The notes below the pieces were generated by a model. That model was given only the letters and a program-made list of their open reading frames with translations. It ran no database searches and had not been told where the DNA came from. The position numbers and the translations under genes are program-made. Source: JAHEEL01 sp942491345 (GTDB lineage Bacteria > Actinomycetota > Acidimicrobiia > Spongiisociales > UBA5794). Taken from it: a DNA stretch of 64,000 nt. The stretch lies in NCBI GenBank assembly GCA_942491345.1, contig CALOAN010000048.1:186001-250000 (forward strand), written 5' to 3'. Positions 18,519 through 27,261 of this stretch are shown in pieces. Every line of letters starts with the position of its first letter. The stretch's first letter is position 1.

Positions 18519-20536
18519 GCGAGATGACGCCCTTCCGGGTGCATTCCGACTTTTCTCCTGCCGGTGACCAGCCGGTGGCGATCGCCCAACTCGTCGACGG
18601 AGTCAAGCGCGGTGATCGATTCCAGACGCTGCTCGGAATCACGGGGTCGGGGAAGTCGGCAACCATCGCATGGACCATCGAGCAACTGCAGAAGCCAACA
18701 CTGATCCTCGCGCCGAACAAGGCGCTTGCAGCGCAGCTCGCCAACGAGTTTCGTCAGTTCTTCCCGGAGAACCGGGTTGAGTATTTCGTGTCGTACTACG
18801 ACTACTACCAGCCGGAGGCGTACATCGCGCAGACGGACACGTACATCGAAAAGGAGTCGACGGTCAACGACGAGATCGACCGGTTGCGGCATTCGGCCAC
18901 TGCTGCGTTGCTCACGCGGCGTGATGTGATCATCGTGGCCTCGGTCTCGGCGATCTACGGCCTTGGATCACCAGAGCAATACGAGGGTCAACTCCTCCGT
19001 CTCGTTCGTGGTGTGGAGTTCCCGCTCGATGAGGCCATTCGGCGCCTCGTCGATATCCAATACGAGCGAAACGAGATCAACCTCATACGAGGCAAGTTTC
19101 GGGTGAAGGGCGACACACTCGAGGTCTTTCCATCGTATGAGGAGACGGTGTATCGCGTCGAGTACTGGGGCGATGAGGTGGAACGGATTCTGCAGATGAA
19201 TCCACTCACCGGCGAAGTGATCGACGAGCAGAACGAGCTGTGGGTGTACCCGGCCAGCCACTACGTCACCTCTCAGGAGCGCATGCTACGAGCCCTGGCA
19301 GGGATTGAGACGGAGCTCCACGAGCGTCTCCAGGATCTCGAGGACGGCGGGAAACTCCTCGAGGCGCAGCGCCTGAGGATGCGCACCTCGTACGACATGG
19401 AAATGATGCGCGAGGTCGGATTCTGCTCCGGAATCGAGAACTACTCGCGATATCTGGATGGGCGGGAACCGGGGGAACCTCCGTACACGTTGCTCGACTA
19501 CTTCCCCGACGACTACCTCACCGTGATCGATGAGAGCCATGTTGCGGTGCCGCAGATACACGGGCAATACGCCGGCGATCGTTCGCGGAAGGATGTCCTC
19601 GTCGACCACGGCTTCCGCCTGCCGTCCGCGATGGACAACCGGCCCCTCACATTCGAGGAGTGGTACGAGCGCACGGAAACGGCGATCCTGCTCTCGGCGA
19701 CACCCAGCGCGTGGGAGTTGCGGGAGTCCGCGCAGATTGTCGAACAGGTGATTCGTCCGACGGGACTCGTCGATCCGGAAGTGCTGGTGCGCCCGACGAA
19801 GGGCCAGATCGACGATCTCGTTGAGGAGATCCGGGTCCGGGCCGAGGTCGACCAGCGCGTTCTCGTGACCACCCTGACGAAGAAGATGGCGGAGGACCTC
19901 TCGGACTATCTCCTCGAACTCGGGGTGCGAGCCCGGTACCTGCACAGCGATATCGATACGCTCGAGCGCGTACAGATCCTGCGCGACCTCCGCATGGGCG
20001 AGTACGACGTTCTCATCGGGATCAACCTGCTCCGAGAGGGGCTGGATCTCCCCGAGGTCTCGCTGGTAGCGATTCTCGACGCCGACAAGGAAGGGTTCCT
20101 CCGATCTGAGACGAGCCTTGTGCAGACGATTGGCAGGGCGGCCCGCAATGTCGACGGTGCCGTCGTGATGTACGCCGACGCGGTGACCGACTCGATGCAG
20201 CGAGCGCTGAACGAGACTAATCGCCGACGCATTCTCCAACTCGAATACAACGAGCAAAACGGGATCGACCCGCAGACGATTCGGAAGAAGGTCTCCGACA
20301 TTCTCGAGTTGATCCAGCGCAGCGACGCTCCCCAAGGCGACCGCAGAGCACGTGAACTTCGCCGCCGCGAGCCACTCGACCTGACGCTCGACGATCTTCG
20401 CCGGCTCATACAGAGTCTCGAGGAGGAGATGCACGAGGCGGCATCGGAGCTCCGATTCGAGTATGCGGCGCGCCTCCGCGACGAAGTCGACGATCTGAAA
20501 CGGGAACTCAGAGAGCTGGTTGACGGCGAGGGATAA
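18515..20536 (+). CDS. uvrB: UvrABC system protein B
   Basis: UvrB is the damage-verifying helicase-like subunit of nucleotide excision repair; it is loaded by UvrA and recruits UvrC. The 673 residues carry Walker A GITGSGKSATIAW, the beta-hairpin region with YYDYYQPEAYI, VASVSAIYGLG, helicase motifs V and VI (LLREGLDLPEV, QTIGRAARN) and a C-terminal UVR domain (DDLRRLIQSLEEEMHEAA). The ATG at 18515 overlaps the coaE stop; the longer open frame starts inside coaE and is not credible. uvrA lies 0.5 kb downstream and uvrC 6.7 kb downstream. Confidence 0.97.
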   Translation: MSEMTPFRVHSDFSPAGDQPVAIAQLVDGVKRGDRFQTLLGITGSGKSATIAWTIEQLQKPTLILAPNKALAAQLANEFRQFFPENRVEYFVSYYDYYQPEAYIAQTDTYIEKESTVNDEIDRLRHSATAALLTRRDVIIVASVSAIYGLGSPEQYEGQLLRLVRGVEFPLDEAIRRLVDIQYERNEINLIRGKFRVKGDTLEVFPSYEETVYRVEYWGDEVERILQMNPLTGEVIDEQNELWVYPASHYVTSQERMLRALAGIETELHERLQDLEDGGKLLEAQRLRMRTSYDMEMMREVGFCSGIENYSRYLDGREPGEPPYTLLDYFPDDYLTVIDESHVAVPQIHGQYAGDRSRKDVLVDHGFRLPSAMDNRPLTFEEWYERTETAILLSATPSAWELRESAQIVEQVIRPTGLVDPEVLVRPTKGQIDDLVEEIRVRAEVDQRVLVTTLTKKMAEDLSDYLLELGVRARYLHSDIDTLERVQILRDLRMGEYDVLIGINLLREGLDLPEVSLVAILDADKEGFLRSETSLVQTIGRAARNVDGAVVMYADAVTDSMQRALNETNRRRILQLEYNEQNGIDPQTIRKKVSDILELIQRSDAPQGDRRARELRRREPLDLTLDDLRRLIQSLEEEMHEAASELRFEYAARLRDEVDDLKRELRELVDGEG

Positions 20537-20599
20537 CCCGATCGAGGCGGGTGTTGCCCCGGAAGCCGCTTTTCATAGACACGCGCGCCTCGGCGCCGG

Positions 20600-20605
20600 T
20601 ACGCT
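20600..20605 (+). promoter_or_regulatory. Putative -10 box, leaderless start of DUF1801 gene
   Basis: TACGCT ends 6 nt before the ATG at 20612 and no ribosome binding site is present, which fits leaderless transcription. Confidence 0.45.
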
Positions 20606-20611
20606 CGGCAG

Positions 20612-21100
20612 ATGAACGCCAATCCAGAGGTTGACGCTTGGTTCGCCGACTACGACAACCCACAGAAGGACGCGGTGCTGCGCGTCCGTGAGCTGATCCT
20701 GGCCGATGACCGGATGACCGAGGCCACAAAGTGGAAGAGTCCGACGTTCATGTACAAGGGGAACATGGCGAGCATCAATCCGCGGACAAAGGCGCACGTG
20801 AGCCTCATGTTCCACACCGGCGCCTCGATCCCCGGAGAACATGCCCGGCTCGAAGGCGGTGGCAATACGGCCCGCTACATGAAGTTCGCCGACCTCTCGG
20901 ATGTCGAAGGGGCCGCAGATGAGCTGAGAGCCGTTGTCGACGTGGTGCTCGAGCCGCAGCAGCTGAGCCCGGTTTTTGAAGTGTCTCGTCGCCCGGCGTG
21001 TAGCGCCGGCGAACGACTTCACTACGGCTACCGAGTTGAGGAAAGAAGACGATGGCGAGCGAAACGATTCACATCAGCGGTGCCCGCGAGCACAACCTGA
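20612..21100 (+). CDS. DUF1801 (YdhG-like) protein, 3' end overlaps uvrA
   Basis: The first 115 residues fit the DUF1801/YdhG family (VDAWFADYDNPQKDAVLRVR, ATKWKSPTFMY, ARYMKFADL, DELRAVVD), small soluble proteins of unclear biochemical role. The family normally ends about residue 115-120. Here the frame runs on to 162 residues with an Arg-rich tail and overlaps the first 49 bases of uvrA. A one-base shift near 20960 would expose a TGA, so either a natural frameshift, an assembly error or a real overlap is possible. It lies between uvrB and uvrA on the same strand. Confidence 0.75.
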   Translation: MNANPEVDAWFADYDNPQKDAVLRVRELILADDRMTEATKWKSPTFMYKGNMASINPRTKAHVSLMFHTGASIPGEHARLEGGGNTARYMKFADLSDVEGAADELRAVVDVVLEPQQLSPVFEVSRRPACSAGERLHYGYRVEERRRWRAKRFTSAVPASTT

Positions 21101-23904
21101 AGGACCTCCACCTCGAGTTGCCGCGGGAAAAGCTGATTGTGTTCACCGGTCTTTCGGGATCCGGCAAGTCATCACTTGCTTTCGACACGATCTACGCCGA
21201 AGGTCAGCGCCGGTACGTTGAGAGCCTGTCGGCGTACGCACGGCAATTCCTCGGGCAGATGGACAAACCGGACGTTGACTTCATCGAGGGACTGTCGCCT
21301 GCCATCTCGATCGATCAGAAGACCGCCAGCCGGAATCCACGATCAACCGTCGGCACCGTCACCGAGATCCACGACTACCTCCGTCTGCTCTACGCCCGGG
21401 TTGGTGTACCGCACTGTCCCAACGACGGTTCGCCGGTCGCGCGCCAGACGCCGCAGCAGATCGTCGATCGCATCCTCGAGATGGACGAGGGCACACGATT
21501 CCAGATCCTCGCTCCGGTGATTCGAGGCCGCAAGGGTGAGTACGAGCAGTTGCTCAAAGACCTCGCTCTCGAGGGCTTCAGCCGAGCCAGGATCGACGGT
21601 GAGGTCCGGGACCTAACCGACGACATCACCCTCGATCGGTACTTTCAGCACACAATCGAGGTGGTGGTCGATCGGCTCGTCAGGAAGGACGGCATCGAGC
21701 GCCGCCTCTCCGACTCACTCGAGACCGCTCTCAGGCTCGCGGACGGCATCGCGCACGTCGCCATCGAGGACGGCCCGACACTCTCATTCAGCCAGCACTT
21801 CGCCTGCCCGGTGTGCGGATTGTCTTTCGACGAACTCCAGCCGAGGAACTTCTCGTTCAACAGCCCGTACGGCGCCTGCCAGGAGTGCTCCGGAATCGGC
21901 ACGAGATTCCAGATCGACCCTGCCCTCATCGTCCCACAGCCGGACCGAAGCCTCTTCGACGGAGCGATCGCCCCGTGGCGGGGCCGGCACCGGATGACCT
22001 ACTACCAGCGGCTCCTGTCGGCCGTGGCGGCGGCAGAGGGAATCGACATGGACCGGCCATATCGAGAACTGTCGGCAGAACACCAAACGCTCCTGATGGA
22101 GGGCAACAGCGATCGCGCCTACACCGTCACCTACGAGAACCGTTTCGGCCGCACACGCCGGTATGACACGAACTTCGAGGGTGCGTTGCCATGGCTCGAA
22201 CGGCGCTACGCAGATTCCGAAAGCGACGCCGTGCGCGAGAGTTATCAGCAGTTCATGCGCGAAGTGCCGTGCCGATCGTGCCACGGCGGCCGGCTGAACC
22301 CGATCTCGCTTGCCGTATCCGTCGGCGGGCTCTCGATCGCTGAACTCTCAGGCCTCTCACTCGCCGGGGCCTCCGCTGCCCTTGCCGACCTCGAACTGTC
22401 AGACCGAGACGAGCAGATTGCCGGACGGGTCATCAAGGAGATCCGGGCCCGGCTCGACTTCCTTCTCAACGTCGGCCTCGACTATCTGACGCTCATGCGT
22501 TCCGCCGCCACCCTCGCAGGCGGTGAGGCGCAGCGTATTCGGCTGGCGACCCAGATCGGTTCCGGCCTGGTGGGGGTTCTGTACATCCTCGACGAACCGT
22601 CGATCGGCCTGCACCAGCGTGACAACCAGCGACTGATCGAAACCCTCGTGCGACTCCGCGACCTCGGCAACACGTTGATCGTCGTGGAGCATGACGAAGA
22701 GACGATCCGCGTTGCCGACCACATCGTCGACATCGGCCCCGGCGCCGGCGAGCACGGCGGGAAGATCGTTGCCGAGGGTTCGCTTGCAGACATCGAGCGT
22801 GAGCAGTCCTCCCTGACGGGGGATTACCTCGCAGGGCGGCGCTCCATCATTGTCCCGGAAGAGCGGCGAGCGGGTTCCGGAGCCTCGCTCGTGGTCCGAG
22901 GCGCCCGCGAGAACAACCTGCAGAACATCGATGTTGAGTTCCCGCTCGGCCGGTTCATCGCCGTGACCGGTGTGTCGGGCAGCGGGAAATCATCCCTCAT
23001 TCAGGAGATCCTCTCGAAGGCACTCCACGCCGACCTCCACGGTGCGAAACGGATCCCCGGCAAACACCGCGCCCTCGAGGGCATCGAGCACATCGACAAG
23101 GTCATCAACATCGACCAATCACCGATCGGGCGCACACCGCGGTCAAACCCGGTCACCTACACCAAAGCTTTCGACGCCATCCGGCAGCTGTTCGCGGCGA
23201 CGCCCGACGCGAAGATGCGCGGGTACAAACCCGGTCGGTTCTCGTTCAACGTATCGGGCGGGCGTTGTGAGACCTGCAAGGGCGACGGAACGCTCAAGAT
23301 CGAGATGCACTTCCTACCCGACGTCTACATCCCGTGCGACACGTGCAAAGGACGCCGCTACAACCGGGACACGCTCGAAGTCACCTTCAAGGGTCACTCG
23401 ATTGCCGATGTGCTGGAGATGTCGATTGAGGAGGCGCTTCACTTCTTCGAGAATCAGCCTCGGATCGCCCGCATTCTCGGGACCCTGTACGACGTCGGGC
23501 TTGGCTACATCCGCCTCGGGCAACCGGCTCCCACCCTGTCGGGCGGCGAGGCGCAGCGCGTGAAGCTCGCAGCCGAACTGGCGAAGCGGTCGACGGGTCG
23601 AACGATCTACATCCTCGATGAACCCACAACCGGCCTGCATTTCGAGGACATCCGCAAGCTGCTCGGGGTTCTCGAGCGACTGGTTGACGGGGGCAACACG
23701 GTGGTCGTCATCGAACACAATCTCGACGTCGTCAAGACAGCAGACTGGGTGATCGATCTCGGCCCAGGCGGAGGCGACGGAGGAGGGCTCGTTGTCGCCG
23801 CAGGAACCCCGGAGGACGTTGCCCTTATCGCCGAGTCGCACACCGGTGCCTTCCTTCGGGATGTTCTGGCCCACCCGGTGGGCAGCGGATCGCGCCGTCG
23901 CTGA
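21052..23904 (+). CDS. uvrA: UvrABC system protein A
   Basis: UvrA is the ATPase that finds bulky DNA damage and loads UvrB. The 950-residue protein has both ABC modules: Walker A GLSGSGKSSLAF near residue 31 and GVSGSGKSSLIQEIL near 640; signature loops LAGGEAQRIRLATQIG and LSGGEAQRVKLAAEL; and Walker B LYILDEPSIGLH and IYILDEPTTGLH. Two zinc fingers are present (CPVCGLSF...CQECSG and CETCKG...CDTCKG). ATG 21052 is preceded by GAGGAAAGAAG. The preceding DUF1801 frame overlaps this start. Confidence 0.97.
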   Translation: MASETIHISGAREHNLKDLHLELPREKLIVFTGLSGSGKSSLAFDTIYAEGQRRYVESLSAYARQFLGQMDKPDVDFIEGLSPAISIDQKTASRNPRSTVGTVTEIHDYLRLLYARVGVPHCPNDGSPVARQTPQQIVDRILEMDEGTRFQILAPVIRGRKGEYEQLLKDLALEGFSRARIDGEVRDLTDDITLDRYFQHTIEVVVDRLVRKDGIERRLSDSLETALRLADGIAHVAIEDGPTLSFSQHFACPVCGLSFDELQPRNFSFNSPYGACQECSGIGTRFQIDPALIVPQPDRSLFDGAIAPWRGRHRMTYYQRLLSAVAAAEGIDMDRPYRELSAEHQTLLMEGNSDRAYTVTYENRFGRTRRYDTNFEGALPWLERRYADSESDAVRESYQQFMREVPCRSCHGGRLNPISLAVSVGGLSIAELSGLSLAGASAALADLELSDRDEQIAGRVIKEIRARLDFLLNVGLDYLTLMRSAATLAGGEAQRIRLATQIGSGLVGVLYILDEPSIGLHQRDNQRLIETLVRLRDLGNTLIVVEHDEETIRVADHIVDIGPGAGEHGGKIVAEGSLADIEREQSSLTGDYLAGRRSIIVPEERRAGSGASLVVRGARENNLQNIDVEFPLGRFIAVTGVSGSGKSSLIQEILSKALHADLHGAKRIPGKHRALEGIEHIDKVINIDQSPIGRTPRSNPVTYTKAFDAIRQLFAATPDAKMRGYKPGRFSFNVSGGRCETCKGDGTLKIEMHFLPDVYIPCDTCKGRRYNRDTLEVTFKGHSIADVLEMSIEEALHFFENQPRIARILGTLYDVGLGYIRLGQPAPTLSGGEAQRVKLAAELAKRSTGRTIYILDEPTTGLHFEDIRKLLGVLERLVDGGNTVVVIEHNLDVVKTADWVIDLGPGGGDGGGLVVAAGTPEDVALIAESHTGAFLRDVLAHPVGSGSRRR

Positions 23905-24656
23905 TGGAGATCGACCCGATTCACGGCGAGCAGCCGGTGGGTGAGGACGCGATGGGCACTCCGGTCAGTGACTGGGACGTCATCGCCGACTGGTGGCGCG
24001 GCGAAGCCGCGGACGACCCCGTGTATCGGGAGGATGTCGCCCCGATGCTAGGACGGCTCATGGAGGCGACGGCGGCGCCGATCCTCGACCTCGGTTGCGG
24101 AGATGGTCAGTGGCTGCGATGGCTCGATCGTGGCGTGGGGAAAGCCATCGGCTGTGATCGATCCGGTGCCCTCTTGGCCGACGCCGCGGCTAGCCACACC
24201 GTGGCGCTGTGCGAGCTGCCTTCGTTGGCCTGGCTGCGGGACGAAACACTCGGCGCGGCGTTCTCCGTATTCGTTTTCGATCTCGTCGAGAACATAGACC
24301 GACTCTTCGCCGAGGTCGGCCGGGTCGTGGCGCCCGCCGGTTCGCTCGTGGTCATCATCAATCACCCGGCATTCACCGCTCCGGGATCCGGTCCGTTCAT
24401 GGATCCCGACCTCGACGTGTTCTGGCGATGGGGTCAATACCTCGAGCGCGGAACCAGCCTGGTGCCTGCGGGTCGTGAGAGTGTCAGGATGTATCACCGG
24501 TCCATCGGCGACATCTTGACCTCCGCGGCGCGGGCAGGGTGGCACCTCGTGGAGATGATCGAGGCACCGCTCGGTTCAGCCGCAATCGAGCGAGAACCCT
24601 CCTACGCCGGGCAAGAGGCGATACCGCGTTTTCTCGGGGTGCGTTGGCGCCGATGA
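23904..24656 (+). CDS. Class I SAM-dependent methyltransferase, substrate unknown
   Basis: A 250-residue protein with a Rossmann-type SAM-binding motif I (PILDLGCGDGQWLRWLD at residues 59-75), an acidic strand 2 end (GCDRSGALLADA), and FSVFVFDLVENID and LVVIINHPAF in the later core. This is the small-molecule/UbiE-type fold. The ATG shares its A with the uvrA stop (TGATG), so it is probably cotranslated with uvrA. A link to repair is not shown; the acceptor substrate cannot be told from sequence. Confidence 0.85.
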   Translation: MEIDPIHGEQPVGEDAMGTPVSDWDVIADWWRGEAADDPVYREDVAPMLGRLMEATAAPILDLGCGDGQWLRWLDRGVGKAIGCDRSGALLADAAASHTVALCELPSLAWLRDETLGAAFSVFVFDLVENIDRLFAEVGRVVAPAGSLVVIINHPAFTAPGSGPFMDPDLDVFWRWGQYLERGTSLVPAGRESVRMYHRSIGDILTSAARAGWHLVEMIEAPLGSAAIEREPSYAGQEAIPRFLGVRWRR

Positions 24657-24718
24657 TTCAAGGCGCGGCGGAGATGTGCCGATAGCGATCACCTGGCTAG
24701 TGCATACGGAGTGTCCCC

Positions 24719-24946
24719 ATGACGGATCATCTGGTCGCATTCGAATACGGTACCGGACGGGTCTGGGGCTACATCAGGGCTCGCTCAACTACCGAGATCG
24801 CCGAGCTCGTGCCGGAGGTCGACGTGTACGATCGCCCGCCTCCGTGGATGCGCGAGGGTGACGTGCGGCTTCTGCGGGAGCGTGCCGTGTACCTCAGCGG
24901 GAGTGCCCTTGACTCGATCCTTCACCGAAGGACGTCGGCGGCGTAG
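24719..24946 (+). CDS. Conserved-looking small protein, function unknown
   Basis: A 75-residue soluble protein (MTDHLVAFEYGTGRVWGYIR at the start, VYDRPPPWMREGDVRLL in the middle). The composition and a clean ATG suggest a real gene; I recall similar short proteins in actinobacteria but cannot name a family. It overlaps the long upstream extension of the next open frame, which supports the later start (24987) for that gene. Confidence 0.65.
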   Translation: MTDHLVAFEYGTGRVWGYIRARSTTEIAELVPEVDVYDRPPPWMREGDVRLLRERAVYLSGSALDSILHRRTSAA

Positions 24947-24972
24947 TCGAGTGCCGATCGCCTCCGGGCCGA

Positions 24973-24978
24973 TACCAT
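24973..24978 (+). promoter_or_regulatory. Putative -10 box (GATACCAT) of membrane-protein gene
   Basis: TACCAT ends 8 nt before the ATG at 24987, in the same GATACCATC context as uvrC at 27248. There is no ribosome binding site in between, so a leaderless mRNA is likely. Confidence 0.5.
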
Positions 24979-24986
24979 CGGACGCG

Positions 24987-27218
24987 ATGTTGGAAGGCCC
25001 ACCTCGTCCGAAGTCGAAACCACCGTCCCCGCCGGGGGGCGTCCCGACTCTTGGGCATCGGGCGTTCACGGCCTTCCTCGTCGCCGCCCCCACACTGCTC
25101 ATTCTGTTCTTCATGATGGGTTTCATCCACGTGGGGGCGGACGGTTCGGGCGCGTCGATCCAATTCCCCGAGATGCTGCGGGTGAGTACGCCGACGGCCG
25201 GTGATACCGGGGCACACGTGCTCCTTCCCCGCATCATCGAAGAGATGGGATTCCGGGTGGGTTGGCCACTCGGCTGGAGCAACGCATGGTTCGCCGGGTT
25301 CCCGGTGCTCTACCTGTATTTCCCGCTCCCGATGCTCTCGATCGTGCTGCTGGACACGGTGTTGCCCTACGGAGTCGCTTTCAAGATGGTGCATGCCGCC
25401 GGTCTGATCGCCCTCCCCGCAGCTACCTACTTCATGGTGCGATGGATCGGATTCGAACGGATCGTCGCCGGACTCGCTGCGGTTACGGGCGGGATGTTCG
25501 TGTTCATGGAGAGCTTTGGGATCCTCGGTGGAAACATCAAGTCGGTGATCCTCGGCGAGTTCTCCTTCTCGTGGTCGCTCGCGCTCCTTGCCGTCTACAT
25601 CGGGATCATTGTCAGGGACGCACAGATCCGGAGGCGTATTGAGCCGTGGCCGGGTGTTGTATTGGCGCTCGTCGCGGCGTCACACATCGTCTCGGTCGTG
25701 GTCGGGGTGGCGGTTTCCGGCCTGCTCATGCTTCAGAAGTCGCGGCGAGGGGTCGTCTTCGTTTCCTGGCTTCTCGGGTTCGGCCTGGTGGGATTCTGGG
25801 CGGTTCCGTTCGTGGTCTTGATCCTGCAAGGCATGTCACCGGACTCGAACTGGTCGGCCGTCACCGACGTGATCGGGCCGGATTCACCCCTGCCGCTCGA
25901 CCTCGTTCCGATCCTGCCGTTCGCCGCGGTCGGATTGATATGGTCGCTGAGAAGGGACGATCGGATAGCTCCCATCATCGGGCTCGCCGTGATTCCCCTC
26001 GCTGCCTACTACCTGCTTCCGCTGCTCGGGCTGTCGATCATGCACAACGGCAGATTCCTGCCGTTCTGGTACTACGGGGTGTTTGTGCTCGGTGGCATCG
26101 GAATCGGGCGATGTGTCGTGGCCGTCGGTCGACGAATCCGAGCGCGTGTTGACGGGGTGGCGCTGATGGCTTCCGCCGCTGCGGCCACCGTGATGGTGGT
26201 GGCGGTGCTTTCGATCTCGGTGGTCCCGATCTGGGTCGAGCGCTCGTACTCGGGCTACGAGGGCAGAGACGGCTATCCCGCCTATGAGGGACTCATGAAG
26301 ACCGTCGACGCTCTTCCTCCCGGGAGGGTCGCGTGGGAGTGGAACACTGCAATCGGGGTGTACGGAACGCCGCTGGCCCTGTCCCTCTTCCCCTACTGGA
26401 GCCCCGAACACCCCTCGATGCAGGGTCTGTACTACGAGTCGTCGCTGACAACACCGTTCAATCTCATCAACGAGAGCGAAACCAGCCGAGACCCGTCAAC
26501 GCGGATTCCGGGTTTGCGCTACCGCCCGATGGATTTCGCCCGCGCCACGTCGCACCTAGCGCTCTTCGACGTCTCCTACTACGTCAGCTTCACCGAAGAA
26601 GCTACGGGGAGTGCCTTCGACTATGGCCTCGAGTTCGTCGCCGATGCCCCTCCATGGACCGTTTTTGCGCTTCCTCCGTCACAGTCGATTGACGTCGCCA
26701 CCGTCGAGCCGACGGTCTGGGACGGGGCAACCGACTTCTCCGATGCTGCGTTGGAATGGTACGACGACGTCGACAACCTCGATCATTGGCTTGTCGCCTC
26801 GGGGCCAGACCGTTGGGTGCGGGTCGACTCCGTCGATGAACGGTTGCGTGTGCCCGCCCCGTCGTACGGCTTCGGGGCTGATGCGGTCACCGATATCCTC
26901 ATCGAGGATGACCGGATCTCGTTTGATACCACGGCGATCGGGGTGCCTCACCTGGTGAAGGTCTCCTACTTCCCCAACTGGAAGGCGGAAGGCGCAGATG
27001 GTCCGTTTCGCGCTGCCCCCTCCCTCATGGTTGTAGTGCCAACCGAGCGGTCGGTGGTGCTGCAGTTCGGCCGTACCGCATCGGAGAACGTCGGCCTGAT
27101 CCTCACGGTGCTGGCGTTCGGAACCGTCGCGGTGTGGGAGTACCGGCTCTTGGAGGCTCGCAGACCGAAAGATCACCAGCCGCCGGTGTCCGCTGGCAAC
27201 GACGGGGCGGCGGATTGA
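24987..27218 (+). CDS. Large polytopic membrane protein, PTPS-related (PF10131-like)
   Basis: About 743 residues with a Pro-rich cytoplasmic start (PPRPKSKPPSPPGG), then roughly ten or more membrane helices, then an exported C-terminal region of about 280 residues and a last helix near 700. The segment GWSNAWFAGFPVLYLYFPLP followed by hydrophobic helices resembles the 6-pyruvoyl-tetrahydropterin-synthase-related membrane family (PF10131). These are GT-C-like proteins of unknown activity and are not pterin enzymes. The end (VKVSYFPNWKAEGADGPF) resembles the beta-rich tail of YfhO-type proteins. A lipid-linked sugar transferase role is an inference. I chose ATG 24987 because the upstream extension overlaps the 75-residue gene. 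Confidence 0.75.
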   Translation: MLEGPPRPKSKPPSPPGGVPTLGHRAFTAFLVAAPTLLILFFMMGFIHVGADGSGASIQFPEMLRVSTPTAGDTGAHVLLPRIIEEMGFRVGWPLGWSNAWFAGFPVLYLYFPLPMLSIVLLDTVLPYGVAFKMVHAAGLIALPAATYFMVRWIGFERIVAGLAAVTGGMFVFMESFGILGGNIKSVILGEFSFSWSLALLAVYIGIIVRDAQIRRRIEPWPGVVLALVAASHIVSVVVGVAVSGLLMLQKSRRGVVFVSWLLGFGLVGFWAVPFVVLILQGMSPDSNWSAVTDVIGPDSPLPLDLVPILPFAAVGLIWSLRRDDRIAPIIGLAVIPLAAYYLLPLLGLSIMHNGRFLPFWYYGVFVLGGIGIGRCVVAVGRRIRARVDGVALMASAAAATVMVVAVLSISVVPIWVERSYSGYEGRDGYPAYEGLMKTVDALPPGRVAWEWNTAIGVYGTPLALSLFPYWSPEHPSMQGLYYESSLTTPFNLINESETSRDPSTRIPGLRYRPMDFARATSHLALFDVSYYVSFTEEATGSAFDYGLEFVADAPPWTVFALPPSQSIDVATVEPTVWDGATDFSDAALEWYDDVDNLDHWLVASGPDRWVRVDSVDERLRVPAPSYGFGADAVTDILIEDDRISFDTTAIGVPHLVKVSYFPNWKAEGADGPFRAAPSLMVVVPTERSVVLQFGRTASENVGLILTVLAFGTVAVWEYRLLEARRPKDHQPPVSAGNDGAAD

Positions 27219-27247
27219 ATGATGGTCTGTCGGACGATGGGGCGGGA

Positions 27248-27253
27248 TACCAT
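27248..27253 (+). promoter_or_regulatory. Putative -10 box (GATACCAT) of uvrC
   Basis: TACCAT ends 8 nt before the uvrC ATG at 27262, with no Shine-Dalgarno sequence. The arrangement is identical to that at 24973. Confidence 0.5.
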
Positions 27254-27261
27254 CAGGGCCG

